A program made the position numbers and the translations under genes. A stretch of DNA of 64,000 nucleotides. Origin: Nostoc linckia NIES-25 (GTDB taxonomy: Bacteria > Cyanobacteriota > Cyanobacteriia > Cyanobacteriales > Nostocaceae). Where the stretch lies: contig NZ_AP018222.1 of NCBI RefSeq assembly GCF_002368035.1, positions 5,781,738 to 5,845,737 of the forward strand. The letters are read 5' to 3'. The notes under the pieces were generated by a model, which worked only from the letters and a program-made list of their open reading frames with translations, was not told the origin of the DNA and ran no database searches. Positions 34,601-47,900 of the stretch are shown here, one piece after another; position 1 is the stretch's first letter, and each line of letters opens with the position of its first letter.

Positions 34601-35834
34601 GTTCTGGCTGAAGTTTTTCCACCACCATCTCAAAGGGTAAGTCTTGGTGAGCGTAGGCTGACAGGGTTGTTTGTCGTACTTGTGCCAAAAATTCCGCAAA
34701 GGTGGGGTTGTCTGAAAGGTTTCCTCTTAATGCTAGGGTGTTAGCAAAAAATCCCATTAACTGCTCGACTTGGGAGCTGTTGCGGTTGGCGATGGGGGAA
34801 CCAACAAGAATATCTGATTGACCGCTATAGCGAGACATTAACACCATAAAACCCGCCAGTAGCGTCATAAACAAGGTTGTTTCCGACTCCTGGCTCAACT
34901 GCTTGAGGCTTTGTGTGAGGTGGCGATTTAGGAGAGAATATTCGACTCCACCCTGAAAAGACTGGAGTGGGGGTCTTGGGCGATCGCTTGGTAATTCTAG
35001 CACCAGAGGCGCACCAGCTAACTGTTTTTGCCAGTAGCCCAGTTGTCGTTCCAGAACTTCGCCTGTGAGCCATTGGCGTTGCCAAAAGGCAAAGTCAGCA
35101 TACTGGATGGTCAATTCTGGGAGTGGGTTGGGCAATCCTTGGGTAAAAGCTGCATATAGCGCAGATAATTCGCCAAAGAAGATGCTTAAAGACCAGCCAT
35201 CGTAGATAATATGGTGCATCTTCAACAGCAGTACATAATCCTGTTCGCCCAATTGCACGAGGGTAAACTCTACTAACGGCCCCACAGCTAAATCAAAAGG
35301 CTTGGATGCAATGTACCGAGCCATTTGCCGAATTTGGGCTGTTTGTTCCTCTGCTGACAACTCCTGTAAATCATGGATGGGTAAATTTAAGGCTTGAGGA
35401 GGAGCAATTTTTTGAATAGGTTTTCCATCTACCGTGGGGAAAGTGGTTCTTAAAACCTCGTGGCGACGAATCAATTCACTCAGGCTTTGTTCCAGTGCAG
35501 CTATATTGAGAGAGCCGTTGAGCCGCAACGCTTCTAGCATATTGTAAGATTGACTGTCTGGTGAAAGCTGCTGTAAAAACCAGAGTCTTTGTTGGGCAAA
35601 AGATAGGGGTAAATCTTCCTTCCGTGAGACGGGAACAATGGCTAATTCACCAGAGCTAGAGGCAGTTTTTGTTTCTTTTAAAAACGTGAGAATTTCTGGT
35701 TTAATTGCGCCTATTTTTTCCTTAATTTCTGCTGTCATTGCTCCTTTAGGAGACTGATAGCGTAGCTTATCTTCTTCCAGCCAAATTTTAATATCTAAAC
35801 TATTTAAATAAGATAAAAATTCTACTACTTTCAT
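31617..35834 (-). CDS. NRPS termination module: TubC docking, C, A(Ile), T, TE
   Basis: 1405 residues. A TubC-type docking domain (1-55; FLSYLNSLDIKIWLEEDKLR) receives the upstream synthetase. The C domain (about 70-505) has HHIIYDGWS near 208. The A domain (about 525-1020) has YTSGSTGTPKG and pocket residues DAFFLGVTFK, which I recall as an Ile code of cyanobacterial depsipeptide synthetases. The carrier site is GGHSLLAS near 1071. The type I thioesterase (about 1140-1400) has GHSYGGN with Ser near 1202 and a late His (GNHITLMAEPH). TE presumably releases by macrolactonisation. No epimerase is present, so the residue should be L-Ile. It starts 104 bases after the 7234-residue synthetase. Confidence 0.93.
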   Translation of the reverse strand: MKVVEFLSYLNSLDIKIWLEEDKLRYQSPKGAMTAEIKEKIGAIKPEILTFLKETKTASSSGELAIVPVSRKEDLPLSFAQQRLWFLQQLSPDSQSYNMLEALRLNGSLNIAALEQSLSELIRRHEVLRTTFPTVDGKPIQKIAPPQALNLPIHDLQELSAEEQTAQIRQMARYIASKPFDLAVGPLVEFTLVQLGEQDYVLLLKMHHIIYDGWSLSIFFGELSALYAAFTQGLPNPLPELTIQYADFAFWQRQWLTGEVLERQLGYWQKQLAGAPLVLELPSDRPRPPLQSFQGGVEYSLLNRHLTQSLKQLSQESETTLFMTLLAGFMVLMSRYSGQSDILVGSPIANRNSSQVEQLMGFFANTLALRGNLSDNPTFAEFLAQVRQTTLSAYAHQDLPFEMVVEKLQPERDLSRNPLVQVMFSLQNAPQSSGNLSGLNMQNIALPLDVQARFDLEVNFWEVPGGLEATWCYNTDIFEATTIARLAEHFQTLVQAIVANPQTRVAQLPILSPAERDRLLVEWNATQTDYPHDKSIHQLFEEQVQRTPDAIAVEFENEQLTYHQLNCRANSLAHYLKSLGVGADRLVGICVERSLEMVVGILGILKAGGAYVPLDPEYPQERLQFMLTETQVKVLLTQEQLLASLPQHQALVLCLDSDWQIISQESQESLNSTVGAESLAYVTYTSGSTGTPKGVIVTHQAVNRLVVNTNYIQLTASDRVAQAANIAFDAATFEIWGALLNGAVLVIITKSVLLSPQEFATSLRHYEVSVLFLTTALFNQLASLVPQVFSSLRYLLFGGEAVDPQWVREILDKGAPQHLLHVYGPTENTTFSSWYLVEDLAQTAITIPIGRPIANTQIYILDQHLQPVPVGVAGELYLGGAGLARGYLNRPELTNEKFIPNPFDAGASRLYKTGDLVRYLPDGNIEYIGRIDNQVKIRGFRIELGEIETVLSQHEDVQVSCVIVHEDTPGEKRLVAYVVPPKGVTITTEQLRQFLSNKLPSYMLPSAFVILESLPLTQNGKVDRRALKAISYTDNSKKFVQARNQLEMQLIQLWSKILKVDKISVQDNFFDLGGHSLLASYLMTQIQQQFGKNLPLTTLFQNPTVEQLATIIQKDSQEFNFSCLVALQPHGSNVPFFCVPGAPGSPYYFYHLGRYLGQDQPLYSFEHNVHELGSSPRMEDIASHYIRAMQTVQPQGPYFLGGHSYGGNVIFEMAQQLVSQGHKVALLVVIDASASNYQDKQFLADYVDWDDVRWLAEVSRGIKLYLDKDIDVSYETLQGLTREEQLKYVLQYFKMANMLPPDAQTSQLRHLIEAYKTSCLCLVDYQPKQIYPGKLTILRAEEDLADDPNNHLNAENTKDLSLGWSAFCSEVDIQFVLGNHITLMAEPHVQVLAERLKGCIQKVKE

Positions 35835-35938
35835 TTGCCAATTGCTTCCCCAATTTATTGTTTAACAATTAAAAGTAGTCATTTAGGTAGAAGAAGCCTA
35901 AATGAGCTACAAACAAATCTATTTTGGTAGAGAGTTTT

Positions 35939-38900
35939 TCATAGTTCTCCTTCTTCGTAATCTTCTTGGGTGTTAGTAATAGATGGTTGGCCGTCTTGTA
36001 CTAAACCAACTACTTCAATGATTTGGGCTAAGTTAGCTACCGTTGGATACTCAAGGAAATTTTGTAAGGACAATTCCACTGAGAAAGTATTACGCAGCCG
36101 AGATATTACTTGCGTTGCTAGTAGAGAATGTCCGCCAAGCTCAAAGAAGTTATCATGAATGCCAATGCGATCGCTTCCTAAAACTTCACTCCAAATCTGC
36201 ACCAATTGAGCCTCAATCGGTGTGCGGGGTGAAACAAAGTTAGTACCGAGATTTCGCACAGCCGTATCCGGTGCAGGTAGGGCGCGACGGTCTACTTTAC
36301 CATTAGGTGTCAATGGCAGAGCATTGAGCAGGACAAAAGCTTGGGGAACCATGTAATTAGGTAGCTTTTGTTCGATAAAGGAGCGCACTTGCGGCACTAG
36401 CTTTTGGACTAACTTGCCGTATAAGGGATTATTAGTATAGTCAGTCCAGGATTTGGCAGTATTGCTGATATTATCCCAAAAGGCGACTCTTTGCTCTTGT
36501 TTGCGGCAGAAAACCACATCATAAGCACCATCTTGACTACTACACCACCAACTGAGGTGGACAGTGTAACCGAGTTGTTGCCCCAACTGGTAGAACTCTT
36601 CGGGGTTAATCCCCTCTGTTGGCTGTTTTGCTAGTAGTTGGCGCAGTTGTTCCACAGTTTCCACAACTGGCGGATTTTCCCACCATTGCCATATCTGTAT
36701 TGCTTGCTGCACTCGTTGATTAGGTACGCCTCTAATTCCTAAAACTTCTGGCTGTTGTTGGAGTTGGTTTTGAATTTGTGAGAACGAAAGTCTATCTAAT
36801 TGCCAGTTTAACCAAGGAACTACCGTCACTTCGGCTACTTCGACTTCGCTCAGTACAAGTTCGCTCAGTACAGGTGTTTGGACATCAGCACCTATATGCA
36901 GGGTGACATCATAGCGGAATTGCGTTAACTCATTTTCAGCGTAACCGCGTTTGGGCTGAATCTCTACCCAAGTAATTTGGGGAAAACGTTGTTTGAGGGC
37001 GATGAAGAAACCAGGATCGATAAGCAATTCTTCCTCAGCAGCTACACTTTGATTAACCTTTTGCTGCCATTGCTCAATAGTTATTTCTTCAGTAGCTTGG
37101 AAAAACTGCACGGCTGCATGATATGGCTCCAAAAGAGGTAAACTGCGGACATCACCCACGAATAGCTTACCTCGATCGCCAATTGCCGCGATCGCACCTG
37201 CAATGACCTGCAACAAATAATCCACACTGGGGAAATACTGCACGACGGAGTTAATCACTACAGTATCAAACTCTGCTTGAGGGATACCGTCAAAGTTATC
37301 TGCTGTTCTTTGGCGCAGATGCACATTATTTAGTGGCAATATTTTACACATCTGCTCGATGTGTTGTAAGGCTGCACTAGAATAGTCAATCCCCCAGTAC
37401 TCTTGACTCTTGGGCGCTATGCGAGATAAGAGTAAACCCGTACCACAACCAATTTCTAACACTCGCTGCGGTGACACAGACAGGATGCGGCTGACTGTAT
37501 TCTCAACCCACTCGCGCATTTCCCAATCTGGAATGGCTTCCTTGGTGTACGAACTATTCCAGCCACTAATATTAAATGTCAGATCGTCGGCGGCTGTTTG
37601 CGGTTGTCCATAAGCTTTCTCATAGAGCATTTGCCAGTCACTGACGTACTCACTCTGCCATTGAGCCAACTGCTGGGGTAATATTTGACGATCGAGAGCG
37701 GGGACTAAATAAGCTACCAGGCGTTTATCTTCAGACTTGACATTTCTGCTGGCAATATCATAATCAGCAAATAATCGTTGATAGAAAGGCGTTTGCTGGA
37801 AATTATTCTTATAGTGATACGAGATATATTCAAAGTCTATTTTTTCTCCATTCTTTTTCAGCAAACAACCTTTAACTGCATAATCTGGATTGAGATTATT
37901 TTCACAAAGTGTTCGGGTACAAACTGCTCGGATAATATCACCTTCTTCCACCTCAATGCCCGGTTCAAATACCGGAAAATAAACAGGAATCCAGCAATAT
38001 TCATTTTCAAGAATATCTATTTGTTGTCCAGCAATAGTATGCAAATTTAGCCAGACTAAAAACCCATCCATTCGCCCATTTTTTTGAATTTTTAACTCGA
38101 TTTTGTGAGACAATTCTGGGCTAATATATTCATTGAAGTTTAAGTCTTCTAAAACATCCACCGTGGATATAACATTTACTTGGGGGAATTTCTTAATACA
38201 TACCCTCAAGTCAAATGGATAGCCGACTTCCTCAAATATTTTTCTAGTGTAATGTGCGGGAGTTGCTGCAAATTTGAGGTTGTGTAGTATTTCATCTGGC
38301 AGAGTAACAGCAGCCATTTTAGTCATACTTCTTTCGGGAATCATCAAACCACCAGGCTTGAGAAACCTTCTAGCATTATTGATAATTACTGCTGCTCCTT
38401 CAGAACCACCAATTGCACCAACAATTTCCGAAACGCAAACATCAGCAAGTTCTGGAATATCAACTTTAGTTGCATCTCCATGAATGATTGTGATTCTGTC
38501 TGCTAAACCTAATTTTTCAATACAAGCTCTTGCTTTACGACTAGTTTCTTCATTGAGTTCAATTGCATAAACTTTCTTAGCACCGCCGGCAACACAAAAT
38601 CTAGATAAAATTGCATCTTTACCTGTGCCGATTTCCACAACGATTTTATCTTTGACCAATTGATTAATCGCCACTTGATAACTATCATTGCGTCGATGGT
38701 CATTGGTCATAGCGTAATACAGTAATTCGTCATAGACATAGTATTCAGCTATGGATGGCCAAAGTTCTATTTTGCCTGTTGATATTTCTAGATTAATTGG
38801 TGATTCGAGTTTTTTGTTTTGGTTTTCCCTGGCAATGACTACTGCTTCTTGAACTTCAGGTAGCTGTGATATGACAGCTTCAATTTCTCCGAGTTCTATG

Positions 38901-41900
38901 CGATAGCCACGAATCTTGACTTGGTTATCGATGCGTCCCAGGTATTCGATATTGCCATCTGGTAAATAACGTGCTAAGTCCCCAGTTTTGTAAAGTCGGT
39001 CGAAAGCGGCAGAGGGGCAGAGGGGATGGGGGGCAGAGGGGAAAGATTGCAGCAATTTCTCTTTTGCTCCCCTGCTTTCTTGGAAGGGATTGGAGATGAA
39101 TTTCTCCTGAGTCAATTCTGGTCGATTGAGATAGCCTCTGGCTAATCCCACACCGCCAATGTGTAGTTCTCCCGGTACACCCACGGGGACTGGTTGTAAG
39201 TGCTTGTCTAAAATGTAGACTTGGGCATTAGCAATGGGACGACCAATGGTAACTTTCTCGTCCTGATGATTGCATTTGGCGATGGTAGCGCAGACGCTGG
39301 CTTCTGTCGGCCCGTAACCGTTGAAGAAGTTTCTGCCAGTTGACCATTGTTTTATTAGTTCAGGCGAACAAGCTTCACCAGCGACAACGATCGCCTGTAG
39401 TGATGGCAGTGCTTCAGTAGGCATCACTGCAAGGGCTGATGGTGGTAGGGTGATATGGGTAATACCATAGTTGCGTAATCGCTCAAGTAATGGCATACCC
39501 GGCATGATGGAATCTTTTGTTCCCAGGTATAAGGTTGCTCCTGAACCCAAAGTCATCAAGATTTCGGATATACAAGCATCAAAACTGAAGGAGGCAAACT
39601 GGAGAACGCGACTAGAAGAATCTACACCAAAAGCTTGAATCTGTGCTAGAGCTAGGTTGTATAATCCCCGATGCTCAACCATCACACCCTTCGGTTTACC
39701 TGTAGAACCGGATGTGTAAATTACATTCGCTAGATGAGAAGCCTTGACTCCACTAGTGAGGTTATCTCGGTTGTTTTCGTCAATTTGTGACCAAATTTCA
39801 TTAATGAAAACTAGGTTTGCTAATGTTGGAGGTAGTTTTTCAATTAAGTGTCTTTGAGTCAGCAGTACCGGAACTTGAGTGTCTTCTAGCATATAGCCCA
39901 GGCGATCGCTAGGATACTCACTGTCAAGCGGTACATAAGCACCACCAGCTTTGAGAATCGCTAACAACCCGATGAGCATGAGGGGCGATCGCTCTACACA
40001 TAACCCTACCAGTACATCTGCTCCCACACCCAACGACTGTAAGTAGTGCGCCAACTGATTCGCTCGACTATTTAACTCGTGGTATGTGAGTTGTTGATTT
40101 TCAAATACCACCGCCACCGCATCAGGGGTACGCGCTACCTGTGACTCAAATAACTGATGAATACACTTATCTTGAGGATAATCTGCTTGAGTATCGTTCC
40201 ACTCAACTAACAACTGATGGCGTTCTTGCTGAGTGAGTAGGGGAAGTAAGGCTACTGGCTGCTGGGGTTCATCAACAATTGCCGCTAACAAAGTCACAAA
40301 ATGCTGCATCATGCGGCTAATAGTTGCCGCGTCAAATAAATCCCGGTTGTAAGAACAGAAGCCCACAAGTCCTTCTGGTGCATCCCATAAGTAAACTTCT
40401 AGGTCAAGCCTTACTGAGTCAAGTCCCGAAGCCATCCCTTCTACGTTGACACCAGGCAGATCCCAAGGAGAGGAAGGTGCATTCTGGAGAGCAAACACCA
40501 CCTGCGCCAAAGGATTGCGATCCAGATTGCGCTCAACTTGCAACTCTTCGACTAACATCTCGAAGGGCAAATCCTGATTATCGTAGGCATTTTGGGTAAC
40601 TTCTCGCACCTGCCTTAGTAAACTCTCAAAGGTCGGCTCTCCAGATAAATCAAATCTTAGTGCCAAGCTATTGACAAAAAAGCCAATTAACCCTTCTATC
40701 TCTGTGCGATTGCGATTGGCGATGGGTGAGCCAATTACTAAATCGGTTTGTCCACTGTAGCGAGACATCAACACCACAAAACCCGCTAGCAGTGTCATAA
40801 ATAGCGTACTTCCAGACTCTTGAGTGAGCTTTTTCAACTGCTGCGTTAGCTGACTATCTATTTGCAGTTGCTCTGTACCGCCTCGGAAAGTTTGTATAGC
40901 TGGGCGGGGGCGGTCTGTAGGTAATTCTAATAGAGGTGGCGCACCTGTTAAGTGTTGCTTCCAGTAGGTTAACTGACGCTCTAATACCTCATTTGTTAGC
41001 CATTGACGCTGCCACACAGCAAAGTCGGCATACTGTACGGGTAATTCTGGTAACTGTGCAGTACTACCTGTTGAAATAGCTTTGTAACAGGCTGATAGTT
41101 CATTGATTAAAACGCCCATTGACCAACCATCGGCAGCGATGTGGTGTATTGCAAATAGTAATACGTGTTCATCTGGTGCAATTTGCCACAGTTTGATTCG
41201 TAGTACAGGGCCATGAGCCAAATCGAATGGTTTGCAGGCTTCTTGTGTCGCCAAGTCTTCGACTTTTTTGGTGGGATTGGACTCATGCTGTAAAGCGATC
41301 GCTGGTAAAGTAATAGTCATGTTGGGTTCTATGACCTGGGCTGGCTTGTTATCTTTCATTTCAAACCGCGTCCGCAGGGGTTCATGACGTTGCACTATCT
41401 TATCAAACGCTTGTTCCAAGGCTGTGACGTTGAGATTCCCTACCAAACGCACGGTGAAATCTATAGTGTATGCACCGCTTTCTCCTTCCAGTTGATTAAC
41501 AAACCACAGCCGTTCCTGCGCCCAGGATAGAGGTATATCTGCGTTTCTGGATACAGGTACAATTGGCGGTACTGTTAGAGCTGAACCTGTTTGTAGTTGC
41601 GCAAATATTGCTTCACTTAACTGGGCAATTGTTGGTGATTCAAATAGATAGCGTAATGGCAATGAAATGCTAAAAGCTGACTGCACACGAGAAATTATCT
41701 GCGTCGCTAGTAGAGAATGTCCCCCTAGTTCAAAGAAGTTATCATGTATGCCGACTTGCTCGATTTTCAGCACTTGCGCCCAAATTTGTGCCAGTGTTTC
41801 TTCAACGGGGGTGCGAGGTGCAACAAATTCTGCTGTGGTGTCTAACTCTGGTTTTGGCAGGGCGCGGCGGTCTATTTTTCCATTTGCTGTGAGGGGTAAG

Positions 41901-44900
41901 GATTCCAGGATTACCAACGCCTGGGGCATCATGTAAAGCGGCAGATGATTGGATAAATATTGACGCAGTTCGCTAGTTGTGGGTATCTGTTGGGAATACG
42001 GTACAACGTAGGCAACTAAACGTTTTTCGCCTGGGATATCTTCGCGCAGTATTACACAAGATGTTTGCACATCAGCATTTTGATTGAGTACAGCTTCAAT
42101 TTCACCCAACTCAATGCGGAAGCCCCGCACCTTAACTTGATTATCAATCCGCCCTAAGTATTCAATGTTGCCATCAGCTAAATAACGAACTAAATCCCCA
42201 GTCTTATATAACCTACTCCCTTGTACCGCCTCAAAAGGATGAGCAATGAACTTCTGTTGTGTCAACTCATTGCGATTGAGATAACCCCGCGCCAAAGAAG
42301 CCCCACCAATATGCAGTTCTCCCGGCACACCAATGGGTACTGGCTGCAAATACTCATCTAATATGTAAACTTGTGCGTTAGCTATCGGACGACCAATTGG
42401 CGGTGCAATATTTTTCTGTTGTCCATCAGCTACTACTACACCGGAAGTAGTGACAACTGTATTTTCCGTTGGGCCATAGTTATTCACCACCTGGAAAGGT
42501 AGTAAGTTGGACGGATAGCGATTGAGTTTATCTCCCCCAGTCAGTACAGTCCGCAAAGCTGTATTTTGCTTCCATTCCAGAGATAATAATTGCTCGGCTA
42601 CTGGTGTGGGTAGAAAACTGATGGTGATGTTCTCGGATAGCAACCAATCTTGCAAATCTACCCCAGATCCCAAGATTCCCGGTTTGATTAAATAAATACT
42701 TGCCCCTGCGACCAGATAAGGCCACAATTCCCACACAGCCGCATCAAACGCGGTGGAAGCTAGTTGCGTGGCTTTATCGGATGCAGTGATTTTAAAAGTA
42801 CGTTGATGCCAGAATACGAGATTGAGCAGTGCTTCATGGGCAACTAATACTCCTTTGGGTTGTCCGGTTGAACCAGAAGTATAAATTACATAGGCTAAGT
42901 TCTTGGCTTTTGTGGCAGTAACGGGATTTTCTGAACTGTACTGTGAAATTATTGCTGCATCAGTATCTAATAAGACTTGCTTTGCTGGATGAGTGGACAG
43001 TTTGTCAACCAGTGGTTGCTGGGTGAGCAATACTGGAACTTGAGCATCTTCTAACATGAAGCTCAGGCGATCGCTGGGATACTCACTGTCAAGTGGTACG
43101 TAAGCTCCACCAGCTTTGAGAATAGCCAACTGTCCCACTACCATGTCTAAACAACGCTCGACGCATATACCTACTAGGGTATCGGCTTCCACTCCCAAGG
43201 ACTTGAGGTAGTGCGCCAACTGATTTGCGCGGCTATTTAACTGGCTGTAGGTGAGTTGTTGATTTTCATACACTACCGCTACTGCATCCGGGGTACGCGC
43301 TACTTGTTCTTCAAATAACTGATGGATGCACTTATCAGTAGGATAGTCTACCGTTGTATCATTGAACTCAATTAACTGCTGTTGTTCAACGGCTGTCAAC
43401 AGGTGTAATTGAGCTATTCGCTCTTGGGGATTGGTAACAATTGCTTCTAGCAATGTGACAAAATGACCTGTTAGCCGCTCAATCGTGCTTCTATCAAACA
43501 GATTGGTGTTGTACTCCCAAGCGCCAACCAGTCCAGTTGGAGTATTAGCGATCGCTAATGTCAAATCAAACTTAGAGGCAACAATTTCTGTTGTCAACAG
43601 ACTTACAGTTAACCCAGTCATTTCTAATTCAGAGGTGGGTGCATTCTGGAACACAAACGCCACCTGGAAAAGCGGGCTATGGCTTAAGTTCCGTTGCGGC
43701 TGTAATGCTTCCACCAGCATTTCAAAGGGTAAGTCCTGATGAGAGTATGCACCTAAAGCCACTTCTCGAACGCGACCCAATAATTCGCTAAAACTGGGAT
43801 TACCTGATAAATCAGTCCGCATGACTAAGGTATTGACAAAAAAGCCAATTAACCCTTCTATTTCGTTACGATTACGGTTAGCGATGGGAGAGCCAACTAA
43901 AATATCTGCTACACCTGTGTACCGATAAAGTAAGGTATCATAGGCTGCTAGTAATGCCATAAAGAGCGTACAACCTTGCTCCTGACTTAGTTGTGTTAAC
44001 TTACCAGTCAGATCGAGTGAAAGCTCAAATTCTAGAGATGCTCCAGCAAAAGTTTGCACTGCTGGTCTTGGTCTATCTGTGGGTAGCACTAACAAGGCTG
44101 GTGCATCTGCCAATTGTTGTTCCCAGTAACTCAATTGGCTTTGCAGTAAATCTCCCTGTAACCACTGTCTTTGCCAAATTGCGAAATCTGCGTACTGAAT
44201 CGGCAGTGGCGCTAATGGTGAGCTTTCACCTTGAGAATAGGTATTGTAAAGCACCGTTAGTTCCTGAACAAACAAGTTCATTGACCAGTCATCAGAGACT
44301 ATATGGTGCATAGAAACTAACAAGATGTGTTCTGTCTCAGACAGCAATATTAATTCTGCTCTAATTAGAGATGTACTGGCTAAGTCAAAGGCTTGAGTAG
44401 CTTGTTGTTGCGCTAATTGCTGGGTTGCTGTTTCTTGCTCGCTAATTGGCAGATGTTGGAGGTCAACAACTGAGATTGTCCAATTTCTTTGTGTTTGGAC
44501 GATTTGGGAAGGTTTACCTGCAACAGTGATGAAGTTGGTGCGTAAAGCTTCGTGACGATGAATAATTTCTTCTAAACTTTGTTCTAAGGCTACTCGATTG
44601 AGAGTTCCGGCTAGACGCAAAGCTAAGGGTATGTTGTAGATAGGACTGTTCGGCTGAAATTGGTCTAAGAACCACAAACGTTGTTGAGCATAAGACAGTG
44701 GTAATTCTGCATCCCTCGATCTGGGAACGATGAGGGGAACAGCAAGTTCTGAGTTTTGCTGCTGCAATCCAATTACTTGTGCTAATTGGGCAACTGTTGG
44801 GGCTGCAAACAGACTCCGCAAAGGTAATTCTATTTTGAAGGTGTTGCGGATGCGTGAAACCAGTTGCGTTGCTAGTAGTGAATGTCCGCCGATTTCAAAG

Positions 44901-47900
44901 AAGTTATCATGTATACCAATTTGCCCGACTTTCAGCACTTGCACCCAAATTTGCGACAGCATTTCTTCGACTGAGGTGCGTGGAGCGACATATCGATCTA
45001 GGCGATCGCTATATAAATCTGGTGCTGGTAAGGCGCGACGGTCTACTTTCCGGTTTGGTGTCAGTGGTAGTGCTTCCAGCGTCACGAACGCCTGGGGAAC
45101 CATGTAAAGCGGCAGTTTACTGGAGAGGAACTGACGCAGTTCGCTAATGCTGGGTTGCTTCTGCTCGAAAGGTACGATGTAGGCGACTAGGCGCTTACTT
45201 CCAGGCGCATCTTCGCGGACGATGACACAAGATATCTGCACATCAGGATGTTGGTTGAGTACCGTTTCAATTTCGCCCAACTCAATACGGAAGCCGCGAA
45301 TTTTCACCTGATTGTCGATACGTCCAAAGCACTCAATACTACCATCTGGTAAATAGCGTGCTAAATCCCCCGTTTTATACAATCTATTCCCTTCTTGCAT
45401 AAAGGGATTAGCAAGGAATTTCTCTTGGGTCAACTCTATTCGGTTGAGGTAGCCTCTAGCTAAACGGACACCGCCAAGATGCAGTTCGCCTTTAACTCCA
45501 ACTGGTACTGGTTGCAGATAACGGTCAAGGATGTAGGCTTGGGTATTGGCAATGGGACGACCAATGAGGACTGTATTGGTGGTTTCCAATTTGGGATCTA
45601 GCAAATCGTGAACGATCGCCGTCACCGATGCTTCAGTAGGCCCGTACACATTAATACAACTGACGCGATCGCCTACTAATTGCCGCCAGATTGCCACTGT
45701 TCCCGGTAACACTGTATCCCCACCCACAGCCACTAATCTTAGGCTTTCTGGTACAGTTGCATCTTGTTGTGATACCGCCACTGCCCATTCATGCCAGTAG
45801 GCAGGGGTGATATTTAAGACACTAAGCCTTTCTTGTTCGATAAATTGGGCAAAACTCGCCAAGTCAGGGAACATTTGCGCGGGTCTAAGTACCACAGTTC
45901 CGCCTGTATACCAAGTGGGGAAGATTTCTTCGGCGGCGACATCAAAGCTGAAGGAGGCAAATTGCAAGACGCGATCGCCACTTGTCAACCCAAAGACTTT
46001 GCTAATTGCACAGCTATGGCTAACTAAAGCCGCATGAGACAACATTACGCCTTTGGGTTTGCCAGTAGAACCAGAAGTGTAGAGAATACAAGTCAAGTTT
46101 TCTGGTGTAACGTTACTGGTTGGATTTTCCTGACTTTGAACAGCTAGGGTTTGTGACTCGGCATCTAAAACAATAACTCTCACCCCTTCGACTGGCAAAG
46201 AGTCGAGCAATTTCGTTTCCGAAATCAGGACAGAGAATTGTGAGTCTTGGGATATGTCAGCTAGCCGCTGTTGGGGATAATCGGGGTCTAGGGGAACATA
46301 TGCACCGCCAGCTTTGAGGACGGCTAACAATGCGACAATAATGGAGAGCGATCGCTCTAAATATATCCCGACAAATGTTTCTGTCCCCACACCCAGAGAT
46401 TGTAAGTAATGCGCCAATTGATTAGCTTGGGTGTTCAACTGCTGATAAGTCAGTTGTTCATTCCCAAACACCACCGCCACAGCATCGGGTGTCAGTTCAA
46501 CCTGCGACTCAAACAATTGATGAACACACTGATGAGCTGGATAATCTGCCTGAGTATCGTTCCATTCTCCCAATATCTGCCGTTGCTCAACCTCTGTTAA
46601 CATGGGCAATTGGGCTATGTGCTGCTGTGGATTTGCCACAATTGCTGATACCAGCGTCACGAAATGACCTACCATCCGCTCAATCGTGCTGCTATCAAAC
46701 AAGTCGGTATTGTACTCAAACACACCCACCAGCCCGGTAGCAGTGTTAGACATTGCTAGAGTCAAATCAAATTTTGCCGTTGTGCTTTCTATGGGTAACG
46801 CAGTTGCACTTAACCCAGTCAACTCAACTTGAGACAGAGGATCGTTTTGCAGGAGAAAATCTACCTGGAACAGTGGCGCATGGCTGAGGTCGCGTTCTGG
46901 CTGCAATCTTTCCACCAACATTTCAAAGGGCAAGTCTTGGTGAGAGTATGCCTCCATTGCCATTTGCCGTACACGACCCAGTAATTGATTAAAACTGGGG
47001 TTTCCTGATAAATCAGTCCGCAAAACTAAAGTATTGACAAAAAAGCCAATTAACCCTTCTATTTCGCCACGATTGCGGTTAGCAATTGGTGTCCCTACCA
47101 AGATGTCTTCTTGCTCAGTGTAGCGGTAAAGTAATGTATCAAACGCTGCCAACAGCGTCATAAACAGAGTTACCCCTTGCTCCTGGCTGAGTTGTGTCAG
47201 CTTTTGAGTTAATTCCATCGACAGTGCAAACTCTTGAGTTGCACCAGCGAAGGTCTGCTGGGCTGCTCTTGGTCTGTCTGTGGGCAGCATTAACAAGGCG
47301 GGAGCATCTTTGAGTTGCTGTTCCCAGTAATTTAGTTGAGTTTGCAGCACCTCCCCTTGCAACCACTGTCTCTGCCAAATTGCGAAATCGCCGTACTGAA
47401 TCGGTAGTGGTGTTAAAAAAGACTCTTTGCCCTGAGAATAAGCATTATACAGTGCCGCTAGTTCCGAGACAAACACACCCATTGACCAGCCATCAGAGAC
47501 AATGTGGTGCATACACATTAAGAATATGTGTTCTGTCTCCGACAACACTACCAATGTCACTCTAATTAACGCTTGGCTTACTAGGTCAAAGGGCTGAGTA
47601 GCTTGTTGCTGAACTAATTTCTGTACAGCTATTTCTCGCTCAGATAAGGATAAATACTGCAAATTAACAACTGATACTATTCCCTGCTCCCTGTCACCTG
47701 TCCCCTGTCTCCTAATAACTTGAATTGGTTCTCCATCAATCGTGATGAAATTGGTACGTAAAGCTTCATGTCGCGCAATTATTTCTTGTAAGCTTCTTTC
47801 TAAGGCTTCTCTATTGAGAGTTCCGGCTAGACGCAAAGCTGCGGGAATATTGTAAAAAGCACTATTGGGATCGAACTGATCTAAAAACCACAGCCTTGTT

